From: Watersipora subatra
Lineage: Eukaryota > Bryozoa > Gymnolaemata > Cheilostomatida > Watersiporidae
Reading direction: 5' to 3'
DNA: 64,000 nt
Assembly (NCBI RefSeq): GCF_963576615.1
Contig: NC_088715.1
Span: forward strand, 28,844,463 to 28,908,462
The translations under genes and the position numbers were made by a program. Positions 56,796 to 64,000 of the stretch are shown here, piece after piece. Position 1 is the first letter of the stretch. The number at the start of each line of letters is the position of its first letter. The notes below the pieces were generated by a model. It ran no database searches. It saw only the letters and a list, made by a program, of their open reading frames with translations, and was not told where the DNA came from.

Positions 56796-58900
56796 CTTGG
56801 TTAAACAAAGTGTCAAAATATGTAGGGCACTTGACTACAAGGTCATACAACATTAACTAATTATAACCTGTACATATTTCTACACAGGCTTGGTTGTACA
56901 AGTTACAAACAATACTTTTATGTTCAGTATTTAAAAAACTTAACTGACTTATTTTTCTAATCAGCAAAACTTACACCTCATTGTAATACAGATTTAAAAA
57001 TGGTCACCATATTTAGCGTATCACTCAATTGTTGACACACATGTGATACAGCTGCTGTGACAACATAAACAAGTGCTCCGATACACTGAGGCGCTAGAAC
57101 TCATAGTAATAGCTCTAATTAGAATTGATAATTGTGTCATTATTGCTGGGCAATTAAGTCTAATTAGATTATGCTTCTGTCTCACTGATTATCATAGGAA
57201 GTTCATTTAGTGCTACTTGTACGTCTATTAGATTATTCTCTAGCAAGATATATTCACAGTCAGCTATACTATTATATGACAGTGTTTTGATTATATTTAA
57301 TTCTCTACTCTTTGATGTTTATATTTTGAGAGGCTCACTTTTTACACTTCTGATACCCGACTGATAAGTTTAGCTAAATGCCGGTATTGGTCGAAGGGTC
57401 GACTGTTGAAGTTCTTCTGTTTTCTTAATCGTAGTAAGTATGAGATGAGATGTGCGTGCGAGGTTTGAGTTTTACTCGAACATTTTTCACAGAAAAATAT
57501 GGTAGCTTTTGTCTTCTGTGGATATGAAGATGTAGTAGTTGAGTAGGCTACGGGCCGCTGACAGGAGGTACGCTGGCCGATGCAGTATAAAAACTATGTC
57601 CTCAAAATATCTTGATGACTACAGGCTGTGGCAACCTTATAATCAAATATTATTATAGACTAAATGCCAATTTAAATTCTATACTAATTATTTAATTAAT
57701 TAAATTAATTTTATCAACTTAGTTCACAGATCTTTGATAGAGTAATTATCAGAGTCGGTTGTATGTTTGAATTATTAAAATATAAATAAGAGATAACTCC
57801 TAAGTTTGTTGAAACCTGCAGCGCTAAGCGAATATTTATTACATACCCCACTTTGAGGTAGATGTTTTTTAGCATGTTTGCTTGTACTTTTCAAGGGTAT
57901 GCTTAAAGAATCAAAAAGCATTGTGAGAGTGCTTGCATATTCTCTAAGTGTATCTTAAGAGGGCACAAATGGCAAAATGTCGGAAAAAATATCCATAATC
58001 TTACACATATCCATAAACAGGGAGTTATCCTTTATATACCATTTTCAATCGATACAATTGGCATAGCAATTACTGTATTGATGACATCGAAACGAATATA
58101 TAGCAAACGCGTTTCATATAAAACAAAATAAAGTGTAGCTATCATTCACCACTAACATTCAAATATTTACAAAAATGTCGTGCCGTGACTTGTGCAGATC
58201 CATCGCCTGTCAACAGGCCTAACTCAACTCAATTTTCATGGACCAAATCAAAAAATCAAATCAAAAAATCGCTTTTTTCTTAAAATTGAGATAAATCCTC
58301 CATTAGAATCTAACTACCTTATATATACAAACCAATCGTAACAATAGTAATCATGTAGTATAATTTTAAAGCATCCTGAACTATAGTAGACCCAGTGTCA
58401 CAGACCTTTGAGAACCACTGCCAGTGCATCAGCTTACTTCATAGGCAACTGAAAACCTTGAAAAAAGTAGAAGTGGCAAAAGTCGGAGAGTCTGATAACA
58501 AATCTGGTAGCTGAATGAGTTATAATTAGAGGAAGAACTTTATTAATCCCCGATGTTGACATCTGCCACAGTCTCGGCTGCCGCTGTTTATAAGGCGAAG
58601 AGCTTCTTTTTATTGATTAGGGGTGTAAGTAGCTTATTAGTGTCTCACGATCTTAATTGTCCGAGTCAGTCATCAGCAGTTACATTAATAATCGCATCCA
58701 CAGTCTGTTGTGACTCTCGGCGGACTCATCGCTTACTTACGCAGTCGTGTCAAGTTTTAAGCACTTTTGGAACGTATCATCTGATACCAGTTGACTTTTG
58801 CTGTATAAGATAACCTTTAAAAAGTTTTACACTGTTAAACTTTATTAAGAATATGTACATGGACATTGACATAAAGCTGTCAAGGTTACATCTGTGAGCT
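56796..58900. other. Non-coding stretch
   Basis: AT-rich with no convincing gene. A minus-strand ATG frame of about 42 codons (start near 58562, MSTSGINKVLPL...) and its plus-strand shadow at 58553-58813 have no further support. Confidence 0.3.
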
Positions 58901-58961
58901 ATGTATGTCTGTGAATGGAAGCAGCTAGGCGCCGCGGAAGGCAGACGCCTTCCAGCCAAGG
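58901..58961 (+). CDS. Candidate first coding exon (MYVCEWKQLG...)
   Basis: ATG at 58901 opens 20 codons plus one base, reading MYVCEWKQLGAAEGRRLPAK. It ends at the consensus donor CCAAGG|GTAAGT (58956-58967). The exon is GC-rich (GGCGCCGCGGAAGG), a sharp contrast with its flanks. An in-frame TGA lies two codons upstream. Phase 1 at the donor fits the candidate exon at 61189. Function unknown. Confidence 0.4.
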
Positions 58962-59993
58962 GTAAGTTTACATACTCTCATGCTGATATCTAAAAAGCTG
59001 AAGTTGAACAAGATCAACTAAAGTCTTTAGCTAGACAGAGTCTTGAAAACCAAATACTGTTGTAGTCAATAAATAGGTTCTATATCTGTTCACATGTTTT
59101 AACTGGTCAGTATGCTTTATTGAAAGCTTTTAAGACTTCATGTCTAAGGCTTCATTCCGTACTGTTTTATTTGGTATATTTATCAGAATTTTTTTAAGTC
59201 TCACAAAATGTTTTATGCATTTAAAACGGGTTATTTTGATGCTATGAAGAATTTTTCAGAAAGGTTTTTTTCATGCACATTTTGAGATGTCAAGATATTA
59301 TATAACTTATTAAACAAACATGTCAGAAAAGTAGCTTTTCTTTAAAAAATAACTTTTGTGCTAAATTTGTTAGTCAAAGGTCAATACATTCCTCTCAGGC
59401 AAGTTTACCAGAAGAGTAGAGATAACTGAGCATGCCATTACCTAAAAATAATGTCAGAAATGAGGCTATTACAGTTTTTAGCAGTTACTAAGAAACTATA
59501 AACTAACAGCTCGCTTCTAAAGAGCCATATGGTGAATATAAAGCTTATAAATTACCATATCTATATAAAGAGTGTAAATGTTAGGCATCTTGCGCTGATA
59601 CCTTGTTCTTAACCATGCTATCCTAGTGTTGATATTTTACTATTTGTATGTACAGATATATCGGTTGTTGGGGCATGATCTCGTAGGTGTGACAATAGCA
59701 TAGAGTCATAAACAAAACAACCTTACAAACTAGAGATCACTATCGACATTCCACTTACGATTTGCTTCAGGAACACTCCTTAATTTTTTATCTATATTAG
59801 TATATTCAATAGCTGACTTTAATACATGTAGCTAATCTCTGAGCACACCATGTAACTTTAATGACACAGTCGTAATGTGAGACTCAAGAGAAGAGATTTC
59901 ACTACTGTGCTGAATTCGTTATTCTGACCAAATTAATTCGAACGAATTTTGAAAAATCTATGTGCTGCTAATATGTAAACAATATTTTGAGAA
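58962..59993. other. Possible intron
   Basis: Would be intron if 58901-58961 and 61189-61286 belong together. No repeat family recognised. Confidence 0.25.
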
Positions 59994-60245
59994 TCAAAGC
60001 AGATATTGTTTTACTGTAAAAAGCATCTTATTCAGAACAAAGTTTTCTACAAGATTAGCATAAAATTGTTTAGTGAATCTTACTCTTGCAGAGTCTCTGA
60101 CGCTTTCTTTGCGTTGAACGAATGTGAGTTTATAAATGCCATGACAATAACGATCTGGTTTTCCAGTTTTGAAAACAATTGAAAACGGAATTGCTGATCC
60201 AAAAGATTTTTGATTGGTTGCACGTGATTGGAAACAAGGTTGCTT
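59994..60245 (-). CDS. Candidate ORF, basic unknown protein
   Basis: ATG at 60243-60245 starts 83 codons to TGA; the reading (MKQPCFQSRATNQKSFGS..., VQRKESVRDSARVR) is basic and protein-like. An internal donor-like GCAAGA|GTAAGA at about 60081-60092 could end a first exon after VRDSAR. A CCAAT motif (ACCAATCAAA) lies just upstream. It overlaps the proposed intron of the opposite-strand gene. No domain seen. Confidence 0.22.
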   Translation of the reverse strand, partial: KQPCFQSRATNQKSFGSAIPFSIVFKTGKPDRYCHGIYKLTFVQRKESVRDSARVRFTKQFYANLVENFVLNKMLFTVKQYLL

Positions 60246-60586
60246 CATAGGAGACAAAATTTGATTGGTCTAGCTAATGTGTAGGTGTCGTAATGAAAGG
60301 AAAAGTAAAACCCTATTGATAAGCCTGTACATCGGCTTACGGTCTGTACTTCTATTACCTCGAAAACCGATACATCGGCTTATGGTAGCAAAAGAGTTAA
60401 AGGTTATTTCATGCACAGACAACTACTATTTTAGATTTTATGATAAATTGTTTTAAGTTGGAATGCTACATCTTATCAAAATTTGAAATCGTGCATTAGT
60501 CAGATAAATGTATCATGTTAGAATTGAGCAACATGTTTTCAACGAATGATGGTAAAAACTGTAATACATTAGTGACAACCATATTA

Positions 60587-60732
60587 TGTTAACAGTGACT
60601 AATAGTGACTAACATTGACTAACAGTGACTAATAGTGACTAACATTGACTAACAGTGACTAATAGTGACTAAAAGTGACTAACAGTGCCTAACAGTGGCT
60701 AACAGTGACTAACATTGACTAACATTGACAAT
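60587..60732. repeat. 10-bp tandem repeat, about 14 copies
   Basis: Units of AACAGTGACT, AATAGTGACT and AACATTGACT in a partly ordered 30-bp triplet pattern at the start. Confidence 0.95.
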
Positions 60733-61188
60733 AGCATCATTGATTATCTACTAAATGATAATAAAAGCATTAACAGTATCTTGTGAACTGAGTTTAAAAG
60801 TGATTACAGTATCAAGTTATCAAGTCCACAAGTTAACAAGTTAACAGTAACCTGAAAACTTTCTTTTATAATCTTGCTTCATGTGTTACTTGTGTCTACT
60901 CTACTTGTCAGCTTCATTCATTTTTACATAAACTAGTATTGGCAGCTAGTAATGATTTTTGATAAGCATCAGCACAGCTGAAGTCTCAATTTAATACTGT
61001 ATGAATGCTGCCTTATCTTACTCCGTGTCAGCAGCCAAGGTTGTGTTAGCTTACGTGATCGAAACCTTGTTTAACAGGCATGTCGAAACAGTTATCTGTC
61101 TGCTGTAACAAGATATTTTGCCAACTTTTACACTTCAACTAAAGTCTTACTATCTTATGTCATTATGTTTATAATATTGATTTTGCAG
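60733..61188. other. Non-coding stretch
   Basis: Ends in a clear pyrimidine-rich acceptor (TATTGATTTTGCAG, 61175-61188). Otherwise featureless. Confidence 0.3.
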
Positions 61189-61286
61189 AAGTTTCATATC
61201 ATCACGCATACAATCAGTATGACATGCCATTCTGTGTGTTTATAGAACTAAATAAATCCAATTTAGAGTTTAAAGATGCCGTTTAA
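61189..61286 (+). CDS. Candidate terminal exon, phase-compatible with 58901-58961
   Basis: Acceptor TATTGATTTTGCAG ends at 61188. With two leading bases (completing a Glu codon with the G from 58961) the frame reads VSYHHAYNQYDMPFCVFIEL and ends FKDAV before TAA at 61284-61286. The aromatic and acidic composition looks like a real C-terminus. Joined to the first exon this would give a 52-residue protein, so further exons between them are possible. Confidence 0.33.
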
Positions 61287-61489
61287 ACTAAGAGCTGGAT
61301 ACTTATAGCTTGACTAATTGTTCGTTTGAAGCTGTTCAGTGTCCAAACCCTTTCCTTGCAAGGTAATTATTCTGCAGTAGAAGCTGAAGAGTTGAGAATG
61401 GATGATTTATAGTCATGTCTTTCATTCATGTTAGATCACAGACTGATTCTAGGCTGACGCTATTCGCTCATGAATATGTTCATCATCTA

Positions 61490-61762
61490 TATATGTATAA
61501 ATCTCAGTGTTGGTTTTGTTGTACACCTTATGTACAGTTATAGTGACTAGAATCTAACAATGAAAAGTCTGTATCTCAGAGGATTTAATCTCGGAGCCTC
61601 CCATTCACAAAGTAACCCATTAAGCTATGCGACATATAATGAATTCATTGGGCAGAGAGTCATTATCTGGATAAAATGTACACAGTGACTCTACGCAATG
61701 ACTCTGTGTTTCGTGCAACTTCTTTTAATGCCAGTGCAACAGCGGGCATTTGGCTGGTTCTT
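61490..61762 (-). repeat. SINE-like element, tRNA-like head eroded
   Basis: Minus-strand reading has an A-box-like TAGCTTAATGGGTTA (near 61617) and a B-box-like GAGATTAAATCCT (near 61583). It abuts a family B copy at 61763. Possibly the same family. Confidence 0.35.
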
Positions 61763-62035
61763 TACTATAATAAAACCATAATCTATACTATAATGTAGTA
61801 CCAGTATTCATACTATAATAATACCATTTGTCTGTCCAAAGCCATGGTAAAGGCGTTTGCGAAAAAAGTCGTCTTACATGAGAATTGAACTCCATCCCTT
61901 CATTTCTTAGACCGGTACGCTAACCAGTACACTTTTCAGCCACCATATTTCATCATGTGATCATCATGCACAAACAAATTATGCATGGAAATCTCTCACA
62001 GTGCAGGAGAGTGGCAAGCATACTAGTATATATAA
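61763..62035 (-). repeat. SINE family B, minus-strand copy
   Basis: Tail complement CTTTACTATAATAA (61761-61774) with local duplications of ACTATAAT. B box GAGTTCAATTCTC and A-box-like TGGCTGAAAAGTG follow on the minus strand near 61887 and 61940. The head block AGTATGCTTGCCACTC lies near 62020. Confidence 0.6.
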
Positions 62036-62689
62036 TAATATATGTCTTAATATATTCATATATGATGCATATAAGTAAAATATTTAAAATTTAGACAAAT
62101 ATTGTTCAAACTTCTTAGCATGATGCAATCCATCAACTGACAAACCCTGGCTAGACTGCAGAATAGGCAGCCTATGCCTTGTAGAAAGTAAACTTATTGT
62201 TCCAATGAGGAAAAATATATTACGGACTTTCCGTCAATGTTTAGTCATGGATAATGAAGTATTGACTAAAGCTTTCCAAAGTAGCAGCAGTTCAAAGTAT
62301 AAAATTGAGAGCCTATATAAAAGATAGCTCATTTCATCATTCAGTACAATGATATGCAGAATTATTGCTGTCAAACACAATCAGTTTTTGTAACAGTTTA
62401 TGCGGTTACAAGCTGTTAAAGGAACGATTGGAAGCAGATCTCCAATTAAAAAAGTTTTGTATCAAGTAAGTAATTGAGAAATTCAAACATACTATTTGAA
62501 TGATAAAAAACTGTTACGAGATAAATACCTTTATGAGCTTAATCTGGTCTTTCAATTCTGGTTGTATGGTGAAACATAGTCTTTGACCGTTACCAAAGCT
62601 ACCTTATAAAACATTAACAGCTGTGCACCAATTGTTACCACAATTAAAAATTTTTGTGTGCCAGACACTCTTCTAACACTGAGTGACTC
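62036..62689. other. Non-coding stretch
   Basis: No gene; AT-rich. Confidence 0.3.
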
Positions 62690-63130
62690 TATAGGAGGGG
62701 TGGGTGAGACTGATGAGTTGTGGGTAAGACTGAAAAGGGTTGGGTGAGACTGACGAGGGGTGGGTGAGACTGATGAGAGGTGGGTGAGACTGACGATGGG
62801 TGGGTGAGACTGACGGGTTGTGTGTAAGACTGACGTGTGATGGGTGAGACTGACGAGGGGTGGGTGAGACTGACGAGGGTGGGTGAGACTGACGAGTTGT
62901 GGGTAAGACTGACGAGTGGTGGGTGAGACTGACGAGGAGTGGGTAAGACTGACGAGGGGTGGGTAAGACTGACGAGGGGTGGGTGAGACTGACGAGGGGT
63001 GAGTGAGACTGACGAGGGGTGAGTGAGACTGATGAGGGGTGGGTGAGACTGACGAGGGATGGATAAGACTGACGAGGGGTAGGTGAGACAAATGAGGGGT
63101 GGGTGAGACTGACGAGGGGTCGTTAAGAAG
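62690..63130. repeat. 20-bp minisatellite, about 21 copies
   Basis: Units of GGGTGAGACTGACGAGGGGT with frequent single changes. Because 20 is not a multiple of 3, all minus frames read the same cycling peptide (S-V-S-P-T, P-R-Q-S, P-P-L-V). This explains the 156- and 205-codon frames there. The 205-codon frame has a hydrophobic start (MFMFVSIVVECMLLL), which deserves mention but is weak evidence. Confidence 0.95.
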
Positions 63131-63539
63131 CAACATACATTCAACAACGATTGAAACAAACATGAACAAGTAACTATTAGCTAACAGGCTTTTGCAACTA
63201 TAAACAAGATTTTTAAGTTAAAAACTGGTTAAACAGATAATCCTTGGCTAGCTTGTTGATTTTGAGGCTTCATGGCAAAAGATCATCTGCAAAAGACTTT
63301 TTAACAGCTTGATCTCCTGCTAGCCTTTCTTTTAGGATAGAATCGACGAACAAGCAGCCCTATTTAGTGCAACATGATTAACCAGATTCTCAAATCATGG
63401 ACTACATAGGTTACAAATTTGGCTTACAATCCGTTCTTTAAAGCCACAATAGAGCTAGTTTATATGAAAGTGGGGAGGAGATAAAGCCACTTCACATTGT
63501 ATTTATTTTAGCCAGCAACGCTGGCCCTTTATTAATTAA
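63131..63539. other. Non-coding stretch
   Basis: No gene recognised. Confidence 0.3.
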
Positions 63540-63985
63540 AAATGACTTTTAGTAGATTTTATCAGAAACGATCGGTATTTTTCATCATGTGCTACTATTT
63601 CTGATGATAGAAGTGATCAGACTTTCAGGATGTTTCTAGATTAAAATTGACAAAACTTCATTGTGGCTACAATTCCCAGGAAAAAATCCATGCGAAATGA
63701 TGCGACTAGTTGCTATCGTTGCGATAGTTGATACTGGCTATTATGTTAAAGCTGCATAAATATGCCTCTCTATTCTATTGGCTTGTTGCAACTATACATG
63801 TAGATGTAATAAATAATAATCACACTCTCGTTTGATCTGATCATTTTAACAGCGATCAAGTTGTGTCGATTTTAATTTTAAAATATTCTGGCAGTCAGAT
63901 CCTCTCAAATAACAAAAACAATCACAAATGATAAAAAACATCAGTAATTTCTGAAAAGGTCTACTAGTATTGTGTGCAAGTTGAC
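63540..63985. mobile_element. Foldback family A, full copy near window end
   Basis: The left arm (TTTTAGTAGATTTTATCAG, then GATCAGACTTTCAGGATGTTT) mirrors the right arm (GGCAGTCAGATCCTCTCAAA, then AGGTCTACTAGTATT). The centre has GAAATGATGCGACTAG and CTCTCTATTCTATTGGC. Same orientation as the 21.7-kb copy. Confidence 0.8.
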
Positions 63986-64000
63986 CATTAAGCCCAATTA

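Noticed and set aside
62552-63169. 205-codon Ser/Pro repeat protein with hydrophobic start
   Set aside because: All minus frames of the 20-bp minisatellite are open; the start region is short and no exon or promoter signal was seen.

Overview
This 64-kb window is AT-rich, gene-poor animal nuclear DNA. Splice-like exon borders, a eukaryotic tRNA-Pro(AGG), tRNA-derived SINEs, decayed LINE reverse transcriptases, hAT and mariner elements, large microsatellites and long minisatellites all say metazoan. The repeat style fits an invertebrate, perhaps a lophotrochozoan, but the sequence alone does not fix the species. There are no operons, bacterial genes, CRISPR arrays or rRNA. Most long open frames come from low-complexity tandem repeats.

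Coding content is sparse and inferred from exon-like segments. The best are a first coding exon at 40017-40200 (acidic, dileucine-bearing N-terminus, then a strong donor), a terminal exon at 2765-2976 (+), a minus-strand terminal exon at 7455-7603 (transmembrane helix plus cytoplasmic tail), and a phase-compatible exon pair at 58901-58961 and 61189-61286. Weaker candidates lie at 837-952 with 1399-1455, 4089-4232, 9141-9166, 17531-17593, 18751-18839, 39405-39617, 52804-53094, 56625-56795 and 59994-60245. No full gene can be assembled.

Mobile DNA dominates. Two hAT families have readable ends and transposase relics: 9587-10764 (8-bp flank match 7/8, frameshifted BED zinc finger) and the pair 27584-28210 / 33538-34088 (CAGGGATGG ends, C-terminal dimerisation-domain relic, flank matches 6/8 and 7/8). 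A mariner copy at 36743-37471 keeps an intact DD34D catalytic region but has lost its 5' third. A decayed LINE lies at about 30770-32480 (-), split by a MITE; a second LINE fragment is at 18986-19201. Six copies of a foldback family are scattered through the window (1, 21.7, 24.7, 25.2, 50.8 and 63.5 kb), as are five copies of a MITE whose ends read GGTTCACACTATATCG and at least eight tRNA-derived SINEs. A TTAA-type foldback element sits inside a 22-bp minisatellite at 22.7-23.6 kb.

Tandem arrays: 44-bp x 8 (7.1 kb, overlapping the end of an exon), a 2.3-kb CT-rich tract (15-17.4 kb), 22-bp (22.5-24.1 kb), (TA)n (27 kb), 36-bp x about 83 (46.7-49.7 kb), 10-bp (60.6 kb) and 20-bp (62.7-63.1 kb). 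The most striking is the 36-bp array: its period never shifts and one plus-strand frame stays open for about 1,030 codons as a Lys/Tyr/Ser-rich 12-residue repeat. It is either a very homogeneous satellite or a repetitive coding exon.
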